DNA from: Bdellovibrionales bacterium
GTDB lineage: Bacteria > Bdellovibrionota > Bdellovibrionia > Bdellovibrionales > UBA1609
Assembly: GCA_027451425.1 (NCBI GenBank)
Contig: DAIDJH010000053.1
Location: 1 to 8,882, forward strand
DNA length: 8,882 bases
Direction of reading: 5' to 3'
How positions within the stretch are numbered: position 1 is the stretch's first letter; every line of letters begins with the position of its first letter. Under the pieces are notes generated by a model. That model saw nothing but the letters and a program-made list of their open reading frames with translations, was not told the DNA's origin and did no database searches. Of the stretch, positions 1-6,963 are shown piece by piece. A program made the translations under genes and the position numbers.

Positions 1-229
1 TTGAATCCGGACCACCAGTCACAACCCGGCCTTGGGCATCCTCGATTGAAACTTGAATGGGGATTTCAGAGCCAGACGCCGTTTCACTATACGGCTGACG
101 CGTAAACACAAGTTGAACCGCCGGCCCGTATGCACCAGGTACTGGGCCGAGCGACAATGAAAACCAAAGTTTACCACAACCGCTTAGAAATAGCGGTAGA
201 GAGAAGATAAAACCGTACCACTTCCTCAC
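1..229 (-). CDS. Lipoprotein with Ig-like repeat, N-terminal part only
   Basis: This is the 5' part of a gene that leaves the window at base 1; 76 codons are visible. The start is GTG at 229-227, because an in-frame TAA lies at 235-233 and no other start follows before the signal peptide. The N-terminus has R2 and K3, a hydrophobic stretch and a lipobox L-S-G-C with the lipidated cysteine at residue 18, so the product is expected to be a lipoprotein. From about residue 36 the pattern QLVFTRQP, then IPIQVSIEDAQGRVVTG, resembles bacterial Ig-like repeats found in tandem in large surface proteins, so a long repetitive protein is likely but not visible. There is no Shine-Dalgarno sequence; a promoter-like block ends 7 bases before the GTG. 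The residues around the lipobox (SGCGKLW) are identical to those of the divergent lipoprotein at 1745. Function unknown; surface adhesion is a guess. Confidence 0.75.
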   Translation of the reverse strand, partial: MRKWYGFIFSLPLFLSGCGKLWFSLSLGPVPGAYGPAVQLVFTRQPYSETASGSEIPIQVSIEDAQGRVVTGGPDS

Positions 230-236
230 GCTTTAA

Positions 237-264
237 CTATCGGAATTTTTATAGGTTATATTTA
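237..264 (-). promoter_or_regulatory. Sigma-28-like promoter of the Ig-repeat lipoprotein
   Basis: On the minus strand TAAA (264-261) is followed by 16 bases and then TCCGATAG (244-237), close to the FliA/sigma-28 pattern TAAA-N15-GCCGATAA. The GTG start lies 7 bases further on, so transcription would begin at or next to the start codon. The same arrangement occurs before the lipoproteins at 1745 and 5006. Assignment to a sigma factor is inference. Confidence 0.45.
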
Positions 265-383
265 AAAATATGCTTTAAAATCAGCCTCAAAATGAAACAT
301 ACGAATTGCAAGGAACGAGACAATGGCAGTACGCGTACGGCGTATTAGATCATAAATGAGCAACACCAAGGACCTGGGATGCA

Positions 384-1544
384 TTAGGCCGCCTTTCGTG
401 TATTTAATTTTCGGACCTCATCAAAAAACTCTTGAAGTTTTTGTTCGAGTTTAGATTTGAGTTCGAAGGGATTGAGTTCAGCCTTCTTTGTTCGAAGTTG
501 CTCTTTTTGTGCATCAGATAAATGCTCATCGTTTATGAGACGGCTATAGGGAGTTTGTGGCTTGCCGTGTTTTTTCTTGATCGATGAACCGACCCGGATT
601 TTTTCTTTAAGCTTGAAAGTGGGAAGAAAAAAGTTTTGCAGCGGATTCCAATATTGTGTGTAAATTTCGTTCATAAGCGTCACAAGTTTGGGATCTTCAA
701 ATCGATCATAGCCAAACAGTTCCCGAACGTGGGTGAAGTTTTTTTGCTCAACATAGCAGTTGTCATTTTTCTTGTACGGGCGAGAGCGCGTAAATGCGAT
801 TCGTTGACCAAAATGCGTGTATTTTAGCATTGGCTTATTTAAAAATTCGCTGCCAGAGTCGGAGTTGATGGCGATAAGATCAAAGGGCAGACTGCGCTCA
901 ATGTCTTTCATCATTTCGGCGACCGCTTTGCCCGTTTTTTCTGAGATAGAACGATTCTCCGTCCACGTCGAGTACACATCCGTCACGGTAATGGAACTTA
1001 AAAAATGCCCAGCCATTGAGGTACCGCAATGAGCGACGGTATCGGTTTGCACATGACCGGGCTTGGTAATTTTCGCATCCAAGGTGTTGATCGGAACTTT
1101 GTTTTTCATAAATCGCGCAGGCGACGTCGTTGCAAGTCCTTTAAAAGCCCTCTGGCTTGCACGGACCTCTTTGAGGTAGCGTTCAAGCGTGGACGCGCTC
1201 ATACGCTCAAGCTGAAGGCTTAGATGGGCGGGGCAGTCGTGGTATCTTGGCAACCAATCGGCAAAAGCTTCTTTCATGCGAGGCGCTGAGATGCGCTCCA
1301 TTTGAAGCCACAAATAGCGAATATACGGTAATAAATATTGTTTATTGTACTGAGGCGGCCGACCCGAAGACGTTTTCTTCGTAAGTTCATCTTGAGAGCC
1401 GTTAAGTTTGCGGATCAAAACCTTGCGATCCCTTTTGGTCGCAAGCTCGGCATGATTCAAAAGTTCCGATTTTTTCTTCTTGCTTGCTTGTTGATACTCG
1501 GCAAATATGGCTCTGATATAAGCTTTAATGGCTTGGTTGTTCAT
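384..1544 (-). CDS. DDE transposase / integrase-core protein
   Basis: This 386-residue protein has the layout of an rve-type (retroviral integrase core) transposase, resembling IS481-like elements. The basic N-terminal part (K22-K25, RDRK near 38-41) leads to a GRPPQYN motif at 61-67, typical of the helix-turn-helix region of such transposases. The catalytic triad is visible: D168 in QTDTV, D229 in NSDSGSEF and E266 in NCYVEQKN, with 36 residues between the last two. The C-terminus is lysine- and glutamate-rich and probably helical. The frame is uninterrupted, so it may be active. The frame stays open 76 codons further upstream, but ATG at 1544-1542 is preceded at a 6-base gap by AAGGGAG, which decides the start. 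It lies between two divergent lipoprotein genes. No convincing terminal inverted repeats or target duplication were found, so element limits are unknown. It could also be a domesticated copy. Confidence 0.88.
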   Translation of the reverse strand: MNNQAIKAYIRAIFAEYQQASKKKKSELLNHAELATKRDRKVLIRKLNGSQDELTKKTSSGRPPQYNKQYLLPYIRYLWLQMERISAPRMKEAFADWLPRYHDCPAHLSLQLERMSASTLERYLKEVRASQRAFKGLATTSPARFMKNKVPINTLDAKITKPGHVQTDTVAHCGTSMAGHFLSSITVTDVYSTWTENRSISEKTGKAVAEMMKDIERSLPFDLIAINSDSGSEFLNKPMLKYTHFGQRIAFTRSRPYKKNDNCYVEQKNFTHVRELFGYDRFEDPKLVTLMNEIYTQYWNPLQNFFLPTFKLKEKIRVGSSIKKKHGKPQTPYSRLINDEHLSDAQKEQLRTKKAELNPFELKSKLEQKLQEFFDEVRKLNTRKAA

Positions 1545-1550
1545 CCGTGA

Positions 1551-1557
1551 CTCCCTT
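1551..1557 (-). promoter_or_regulatory. Shine-Dalgarno site of the transposase
   Basis: AAGGGAG on the minus strand, 6 bases before ATG 1544. It selects this start over the longer open frame reaching 1772, whose extra 76 codons would overlap the divergent lipoprotein gene and its promoter. Confidence 0.7.
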
Positions 1558-1705
1558 AGCTGTTTCAATTTGGTACGTAGTAATCCCAAATCAAAACAGT
1601 GCCGGAGTTTTGAGGCAACCAGGCCGTTTCCCAAAAATACCGCACCACATCTTAGTGCCGATATTTTCGACTTAATTCGTACGGCAACAGACAACAAAAT
1701 ATATT

Positions 1706-1733
1706 TCAAGACTTCAGTAACATATTCCGATAA
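1706..1733 (+). promoter_or_regulatory. Sigma-28-like promoter of the GLUG-repeat lipoprotein
   Basis: TCAA (1706-1709), a 16-base spacer, then TCCGATAA (1726-1733), which matches the sigma-28 -10 element GCCGATAA at seven of eight positions. The gene start follows after 11 bases without a Shine-Dalgarno sequence. The block ATTCCGATA-TT is shared (11 of 12 bases) with the region before the lipoprotein at 229, in opposite orientation. Confidence 0.5.
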
Positions 1734-1744
1734 TTCACTATAAG

Positions 1745-3334
1745 ATGGGAAGTCGCGGTCCGTTTGTTTCATTTTTAAACAATTCTTATCTTGCTGCCGT
1801 TGTGATGAGCTTCGCGAGCATTGCCACGCTTTCCGGCTGCGGCAAATTGTGGATTCAAATTAACGCGAGTAACTGCGTACCAGGCGGTACTTATTCAAGC
1901 TATGGCCAGGGCTCACCATCGAATCCCTACCTCATTTGCGATGGCTCGCAACTTTACAGCCTCGCTAATTCCCCGAGCGGTTGGGGGGCTAGTTATCAAA
2001 TGACCGCTAACATCGACATGACATCTTACCCGACAATGACGCCGATTGGGGTTTACAATATTGCGACTTCAACTGGGACTCCATTCACCGGCAACTTCAA
2101 CGGGGCCGGCTTCACTATCAATAACTTGCAAATCGACATGTCTTCGACAACATCGTCAGCCGGTCTTTTTGGTTACACCAGTGGTGCAACAATCAACAAT
2201 TTGAATTTAAAAAATGTGCAAATTTTAGGCGTAGGCTACATGGGGGGCCTCGTCGGGTACAACGTCAATAGTCAGATCAACAACGCGAGCGTTCAAGGCT
2301 CGGTGACACAAACCGCACCGACCTATATGCGTGCAGGCGGACTTGTGGGGTACAATTCAGTCACAACGGCGACAGGGAACTCCGACATTTCTAATGCCAG
2401 CACCTCAGTGACATTGGTTGGCTTCGATAGTGTCGGCGGGTTAGTGGGCGGCAACTACATCAGTAACGGCGGGCAAGGTAATATCACCAATTGCTCCGCA
2501 AACAGCACCATCACCCAGATCGGATCCAGCAACACTTTTGGCGGGCTCATCGGCATCAATAACCCATCAGGCGGTAGCCAAGCGACGGTTTCTAATTCAA
2601 GTGCATCAGGCTCAATCACCTTAACGTCGGGCGGCTCGTTTTCATCTGGATTTATCGGAACAGTTATTGTTTCAGGGACGGGTGATGACAGTTCTGTTAC
2701 AAATTCCTACTCAACCGTCAGCATCACTGATCCCGTAACTTTTAATGCAGGATACCTCGGGGGATTTTACGGAATCTATAATTGTTATGCGGGTGGCAGT
2801 TGCAACACCAGTAACAGTTATTACAATGGATCGGTAACTCTCGGGCCACAAGCCACGTCAGGCCGTTTATTTGTAGGCGGATTTGCGGGCCGGTTGACAG
2901 CGAATTCGAATTTGAACATTTCAAATTGTTATGTCACGGGTAGCTTAAATTTGAACAATTCAACCTACACCACGGGCCATGTCGGTGGCTTTATCGGTGA
3001 GAGTGATCTCGCAACAGGAGTGACCGTGGACGCCACCGCAGTTTACTCCAATATGTCAATTTCAGGCAATTACCAAGCCACTTCGACGGGAGAATTCATT
3101 GGCGATTTCTCACTTAATTCAGGTTCAAGCTTTTCGACCTCAGGGATTTATTATAATTCATCAGACTACGCCACCGGCGTGGGCACAACGTCGTGCAGTT
3201 CTTGTACAACGGCCGGGACAGAAAATGCTCTAACCTCAACAAGCATTGTACACCAGGCCAGTTATTCACCTGCATTTAACTTTTCGACTGTCTGGCAGAT
3301 AAACGAGGGAGTTTCTCCTCCCACTTTGCGCTAA
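1745..3334 (+). CDS. GLUG-repeat surface lipoprotein, probable beta-helix
   Basis: This 529-residue protein begins with a lipoprotein signal: R4, a hydrophobic stretch YLAAVVMSFASIATL and lipobox L-S-G-C with Cys32. The internal ATG at residue 21 would leave too short a signal, and an in-frame TAA at 1718 blocks longer starts. Residues 48-130 (SPSNPYLICDGSQL, then an MTANIDM and FTGNFNGAGFTINNL pattern) form the segment that usually precedes GLUG repeats. About ten GLUG-type motifs follow, near residues 138, 167, 198, 231, 266, 301, 339, 378, 414 and 449, such as GGLVGY, GGLIGI and GGFIGE; spacing is 29-39 residues. This predicts a parallel beta-helix rich in Ser, Thr, Asn and Gly. The C-terminus FNFSTVWQINEGVSPPTL is the usual closing segment of such proteins. 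GLUG proteins are generally surface-exposed and often proposed as adhesins; the ligand here is unknown. The gene is convergent with the barrel gene at 3373, 38 bases away. Confidence 0.85.
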   Translation: MGSRGPFVSFLNNSYLAAVVMSFASIATLSGCGKLWIQINASNCVPGGTYSSYGQGSPSNPYLICDGSQLYSLANSPSGWGASYQMTANIDMTSYPTMTPIGVYNIATSTGTPFTGNFNGAGFTINNLQIDMSSTTSSAGLFGYTSGATINNLNLKNVQILGVGYMGGLVGYNVNSQINNASVQGSVTQTAPTYMRAGGLVGYNSVTTATGNSDISNASTSVTLVGFDSVGGLVGGNYISNGGQGNITNCSANSTITQIGSSNTFGGLIGINNPSGGSQATVSNSSASGSITLTSGGSFSSGFIGTVIVSGTGDDSSVTNSYSTVSITDPVTFNAGYLGGFYGIYNCYAGGSCNTSNSYYNGSVTLGPQATSGRLFVGGFAGRLTANSNLNISNCYVTGSLNLNNSTYTTGHVGGFIGESDLATGVTVDATAVYSNMSISGNYQATSTGEFIGDFSLNSGSSFSTSGIYYNSSDYATGVGTTSCSSCTTAGTENALTSTSIVHQASYSPAFNFSTVWQINEGVSPPTLR

Positions 3335-3372
3335 GGCGCACAACACGGTCTGTCGACCTCATTGGCGCCGGA

Positions 3373-3942
3373 TTATTCGGAACCAAAAACAAACTGCAAA
3401 TTTAATGAGATCGACAAGTCGTTGATTGAGAGCGTGTGAATGGTGCCGATCGCGTCTGAAGCCTCGACAACTGTTCGACAATACATACCCTTATCCGCTC
3501 GAGGACTTAATGCGTAGTCAATAAAATAAACGGGTATATTGCCGCTATATGTATTTTCCAAATAGCCCGTGCCGCCGGAATAACTTTTGATCGACAGATC
3601 GTAGTCTTGCACTCCACCGCCAACGGTGAGTTGACCAAATATGAGGCCAAACTTGCCCGACCAAAAATTGTTGATTCCGTCCTCAACATAGCTGGACTGT
3701 GATGCATTGTCTTGCGCCTGCTGATTGCCATATTCACCAGAGAATGAAAATCCGAAATTGTTACTGAATATCGTTTCAGCTCCGGCTTCTAAAAAATTTG
3801 AATACGAACCGAAATTTGCGCTTTGCCCAGACTGACTAACCGCAAGTTGCCCCCAACTAAGCCCAGCACCGCCGTAATAATTAATGGCGTGCGCGGTTTG
3901 TGCGATTAGAATCGAGAAAAGACCGATAAGCCAAAATCTCAC
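3373..3942 (-). CDS. Small outer-membrane beta-barrel protein
   Basis: This protein of 189 residues has a Sec signal (R2, hydrophobic LIGLFSILIAQ, then A-H-A) with probable cleavage after residue 19. The mature part of about 170 residues alternates polar and hydrophobic residues and is rich in Gly, Tyr, Phe and Ser, with strand-like stretches such as NFGFSFSGEYG, SGKFGLIFGQLTVGGG and SISLNLQFVFG at the end. Length and pattern fit an eight-stranded OmpX/OmpA-like barrel. The family has no catalytic motif, and the specific role cannot be read. The start is GTG at 3942-3940, overlapping the TGA of the upstream lipoprotein gene (GTGA), with AGGT 6 bases before it; translational coupling is likely. 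A single cysteine lies near residue 154 (GMYCRT). The two gene products may act together at the outer membrane, which is inference from the operon. Confidence 0.75.
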   Translation of the reverse strand: MRFWLIGLFSILIAQTAHAINYYGGAGLSWGQLAVSQSGQSANFGSYSNFLEAGAETIFSNNFGFSFSGEYGNQQAQDNASQSSYVEDGINNFWSGKFGLIFGQLTVGGGVQDYDLSIKSYSGGTGYLENTYSGNIPVYFIDYALSPRADKGMYCRTVVEASDAIGTIHTLSINDLSISLNLQFVFGSE

Positions 3943-5006
3943 GGCAAAACCTGCATATCTGTTACACAGCGAGTGTAAATCGAAGCCGGCATGAATGGAG
4001 TCGCGCCAATTCGCGTTAAAGTCTTGCTTGTTGAATCATATGAAAATTGCTCAATTGTTTGAAATGTCGAGGTGCCATTGGCAACAAAAACATTACCCGT
4101 CGAAGGATCTTCAGTCATCGTCGTGGGGCCATTCACGATGGTGTAGTCCGTCCATGCTGGGGCTGGGCTCGTAATCGTGTTGGTAAGCGAATTCACATTG
4201 TAAGAATAAATGAAGTTTGACGCTGCTGTTGTACTGCCATACGACACCAGCGTATCACCCGAACTATGCACCAAGATTTTTGTGGGTAGGGCCGTTGTGG
4301 TGGGCGCGGCACTTGCGGCCAGACAATCTGCTGATGAGGCGTAACCTGTCGAAGAAATTAAACCGAGTTTGTTGTTCGGTGATGCGGCGGCGTGGGCATA
4401 TAGAGTTTTGCCATTTGGGTAAACGCCGATCGACGAAATTAAAGTCGTCGACGTTGCACACGACCCCGCTGGATTATAAATCCACGGATTCACGCCAATT
4501 GTGACACGGGATTTACCCGAACTGAATTTTTCAACACCGTTGGACTTACTAACCAAAATGCTTGAGTCTGGTAAAAACAACATCGCCCGAGAGACCGCAT
4601 TGAGCGCCGTCGAATTCGACAGATAAATGGTCGCGCCACTGCCGTCTTTATTGACAAGGTCTATGTGTCGCCCCGAGAGGTTCTCTACCAAAACCAGCAG
4701 ATGATTGGCGTCGTATTCAGCCATAGCAATGGGCGAATCGCCAGGGTTATATTGATTGTAGTCAATCACTACGGACTGGACTTGCCCTGTGTCCATATCA
4801 ACTTTTGAGATAAGATTCGAGGGGCCAGCCGGTACTGCAACACCACCACCATAGCAACTCCCCGTCGCAACATAGAGCCAATTGTGTGTCGCCGTATAGA
4901 CATTGGGGCTAAACGGACTTGAGCCTTGCTGACCGCACCCTAGTAACACCTCGATTAAAATAATCAAGGAAGCAAAAACAGCAAGCAATCGAAACGGTTG
5001 AACCAT
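3939..5006 (-). CDS. Propeller-like lipoprotein
   Basis: With the start at ATG 5006-5004 the protein has 355 residues. It opens with R6, a hydrophobic segment LLAVFASLIILIEVL and lipobox L-L-G-C with Cys24, so it should be lipid-anchored. The rest repeats a loose pattern of short strands with DxxTGxV or PDGxT-like turns (WLYVATGS, SKVDMDTGQVQ, AMAEYDANHLLVLVEN, IGVYPNGKTLYAHA, TEDPSTGNVFVANG), suggesting a YncE/YVTN-like beta-propeller; no catalytic residues are recognised. Alternative starts are ATG 5030 and GTG 5090. I prefer 5006 because the AAGAG before 5030 overlaps the -35 element of a promoter-like block that fits 5006. The gene heads a two-gene operon with the barrel protein. The fold is moderately supported; the ligand is unknown. 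Confidence 0.7.
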   Translation of the reverse strand: MVQPFRLLAVFASLIILIEVLLGCGQQGSSPFSPNVYTATHNWLYVATGSCYGGGVAVPAGPSNLISKVDMDTGQVQSVVIDYNQYNPGDSPIAMAEYDANHLLVLVENLSGRHIDLVNKDGSGATIYLSNSTALNAVSRAMLFLPDSSILVSKSNGVEKFSSGKSRVTIGVNPWIYNPAGSCATSTTLISSIGVYPNGKTLYAHAAASPNNKLGLISSTGYASSADCLAASAAPTTTALPTKILVHSSGDTLVSYGSTTAASNFIYSYNVNSLTNTITSPAPAWTDYTIVNGPTTMTEDPSTGNVFVANGTSTFQTIEQFSYDSTSKTLTRIGATPFMPASIYTRCVTDMQVLP

Positions 5007-5016
5007 AGTTATATTA

Positions 5017-5044
5017 TGTTCGGATAACATCGATTGGCTCTTAA
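5017..5044 (-). promoter_or_regulatory. Sigma-28-like promoter of the propeller lipoprotein operon
   Basis: On the minus strand TTAA (5044-5041), a 16-base spacer and TCCGAACA (5024-5017); ATG 5006 follows after 10 bases. The -10 is weaker than the other two copies (six of eight bases shared with TCCGATAA), but spacer length and distance to the start agree. Confidence 0.35.
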
Positions 5045-5153
5045 TAGTTTCGCAAAAGACTAGCCCTAGGATTAATAACCCGAATGGCACTCAAACTTCA
5101 CGCGAGCGATCACGATACTAAGGTGACCGATTTCCCACGGAGCAGACGGGACT

Positions 5154-6851
5154 TTACGGCCTAAGCGGCACTCCCAGCACGTTATGAAGGGCCCAAACGT
5201 AGACACCGTTTGTCCAAAGAAAGCCTTCTTGTGTGGGGTATTTTCTACCGTCGTCGACGGGTAGGCCCCCAGTTGTGACATCAATTTTTTCATAGAGTTT
5301 TCCGGTGCGGCGAAAAACTTGATCATTGCTCTCCAACCATTTGATGGCCAAACGCCGCGCGATGGAATTGTAACCATACCTGCGCGCACCGCTGATTGCG
5401 AAATAATGTTGGGGAGCCCAACCGTTTGGTTTGTCCCACTGTTTACCCGTCTCGACATCGGAAGCAGCCAGCCCGCCAATGCACTCGAGCCGCGGCAGGG
5501 CCGATGAAATGATTTTTGCCGCTTCGGCCGGAGAAGCCACTCCAACGTACAGCGGGATGAACGTATCTGCAGTCAATATCGATGAAAATTGCCCTGTACG
5601 CAAATTGTAGTCGCGAAATGAGTCGTCAGCTTTATCCCAAAGATATTTGTGAATGGCCTCGGCGCGAATTGCGGCGGCCCGGTTAAAACGCCAAACGTCT
5701 CGCGAATTGTTTAGAAGACTCGCCATCCACGCGAGATTTCTCTCAACTTGGTAGAGCAAAGAATTGAGCATCACCCCTGCATACTGGCTCGCCACTCCAT
5801 CAAACGCTCCGGTAAAATCCTTGCCGCTCTCAAGTTCAGCTCCCAAATCAATAAAAGTCGCCGCGAGCAAATCATCGCGGTCACTCGAGTACCTCTCGGG
5901 GCGCGGGGCGGCTAGATCGGCAAAATAGTGATTGAGCTGCGCGGCTCGATCATAGCGCGTAGTGGGGTTCATCCAAAATGAAAGATAATCTTTTTTCACT
6001 AACGGATAGGCCTTATGTTTGAGCCAGGCAAGCGTATGCTTTGAGAGACGTCCCGAAGTCGCTATTTTATTTTCGAGGTAAATTCGAATCATTTGACTTA
6101 AGAGCGGCGGCTGAGAGCGTGAGAGGTAATAGTCGCGAGTGCCATTCGGCACAAATCCATACTCTTGAATTTGAAATAAAAAATTGTTGATGAGCAACTT
6201 GACTAGCCCCGACCGGCCAGTATCTAAAAGCGCTGGCATGACAAAAAACGTATCCCAATAGTAGCCTTCGCGAAAGCGCGCGCCAGGGACCATAATTGGA
6301 AAGGGCATTGGCAAAAGTGTCGACTCGGTTCGTCGCGGAGTTTGCTTTGTAAGGTGCGGCCACATGCGCTCAATGTAGGCAAAAGTCGCACCATGCGTTT
6401 GGGACTCAGCTTGCCAGTGCGGCCTCAACATGCGCAGTTCCGCAGGGCGAAGTTCGTCTTTCTCTTCGTACATTTGCGACTTCAAAAATTCCAGAGCGGC
6501 CCGACGACCTCGCGCGCGCTCGATCGCATTCGACTGTTTGATAATATTCACCCTTTCGAGCGGGGTCAGCCGACGCGGTACTAAATCCGCAAGAGTTTTG
6601 AAGTCATCAACAATTACGTTCGCCCGCATTTCTTCTAAGAGGGGATCACTTATGACAGCTGAACGCTCGCGATGAACTTGCACCTTGAACTTGGTTAAAA
6701 GACTCGCACAAAAATCGGTCCCACCTGGGGCGCTCTCGTGCGCCAAGGCATTTCCTGAACTGACAAGAATACAGCTAAATAGTGCAAACCCAACCGTTCG
6801 GAGACTCGCGCGGCAAAGAAAGGCGTGAAAGATTCGAGGCAAATTGGGCAT
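5154..6851 (-). CDS. treA: Periplasmic trehalase, GH37, divergent
   Basis: Trehalases of glycoside hydrolase family 37 split trehalose into two glucoses by an inverting mechanism. This 565-residue protein has the length of E. coli TreA. A signal peptide (R18, hydrophobic GFALFSCILV, A-L-A) is probably cut after residue 37, placing the enzyme in the periplasm. Family signature 1 is at 189-202 (PGARFREGYYWDTF, normally PGGRF and WDxY) and signature 2 at 471-480 (QWDKPNGWAP). PNGTRDYYLSRSQPP at 235-249 and APRPE at 315-319 also fit. The probable catalytic acid is D345 in ESGKDF and the probable base E521 in EKIDV. Two oddities: the usual SGWDFSSRW reads SGKDFTGAF, and the glycine-rich GGGGEY after the base reads VDDGRKY, with K537 for glutamate. 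Substrate or activity may therefore differ. ATG 6851 has no Shine-Dalgarno sequence, and an in-frame TAA upstream excludes longer ATG, GTG or TTG starts. In a predator or scavenger it could use external trehalose; that is inference. Confidence 0.9.
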   Translation of the reverse strand: MPNLPRIFHAFLCRASLRTVGFALFSCILVSSGNALAHESAPGGTDFCASLLTKFKVQVHRERSAVISDPLLEEMRANVIVDDFKTLADLVPRRLTPLERVNIIKQSNAIERARGRRAALEFLKSQMYEEKDELRPAELRMLRPHWQAESQTHGATFAYIERMWPHLTKQTPRRTESTLLPMPFPIMVPGARFREGYYWDTFFVMPALLDTGRSGLVKLLINNFLFQIQEYGFVPNGTRDYYLSRSQPPLLSQMIRIYLENKIATSGRLSKHTLAWLKHKAYPLVKKDYLSFWMNPTTRYDRAAQLNHYFADLAAPRPERYSSDRDDLLAATFIDLGAELESGKDFTGAFDGVASQYAGVMLNSLLYQVERNLAWMASLLNNSRDVWRFNRAAAIRAEAIHKYLWDKADDSFRDYNLRTGQFSSILTADTFIPLYVGVASPAEAAKIISSALPRLECIGGLAASDVETGKQWDKPNGWAPQHYFAISGARRYGYNSIARRLAIKWLESNDQVFRRTGKLYEKIDVTTGGLPVDDGRKYPTQEGFLWTNGVYVWALHNVLGVPLRP

Positions 6852-6896
6852 ATCGTCGAAGGGAGCAAACGAAATGCCACCTTAGTTGAACAAGAC

Positions 6897-6911
6897 GCCA
6901 TTTAAAATGGC
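6897..6911. repeat. Perfect odd palindrome upstream of the trehalase gene
   Basis: GCCATTTAAAATGGC: seven-base arms with one central base, 45 bases before the trehalase start and 52 bases after the end of the upstream gene. It has no following T-run on the minus strand, so it looks more like a protein-binding site than a terminator. A role as an operator is only a possibility. Confidence 0.35.
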
Positions 6912-6963
6912 TTTAGCGTATTTCTCTGTTGAACTTTTAATCAGTGCGCCGAAAAACGTTGCT

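Noticed and set aside
284..1616. Inverted nine-base match GCCTCAAAA (284-292) / TTTTGAGGC (1608-1616) as transposon ends
   Set aside because: It does not extend further, has no flanking target duplication, and a match this short is not surprising between two gaps of this size.
334..1685. Direct repeat CGTACGGC at 334-341 and 1678-1685 as a target-site duplication
   Set aside because: Eight bases are expected by chance about as often as not in this search space, and the adjoining sequences do not form inverted repeats. The left copy also overlaps the local palindrome GTACGCGTAC (329-338).
1545..1772. The 76-codon upstream extension of the transposase frame
   Set aside because: It would overlap the divergent lipoprotein gene and its promoter, and a good Shine-Dalgarno sequence sits before the internal ATG 1544.
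3327..3340. Hairpin TGCGC-TAAG-GCGCA at the end of the GLUG lipoprotein gene as a terminator
   Set aside because: The stem is only five pairs, overlaps the stop codon and has no T-run.
5028..5090. Longer starts (ATG 5030, GTG 5090) for the propeller lipoprotein
   Set aside because: They add an extra leader before a complete lipoprotein signal, and the AAGAG before 5030 overlaps the -35 of the promoter-like block. ATG 5030 cannot be fully excluded.
5072..5545. Minus-strand open frame of 157 codons inside the trehalase gene
   Set aside because: It is another reading frame of the trehalase coding region, with no recognisable signal or domain.
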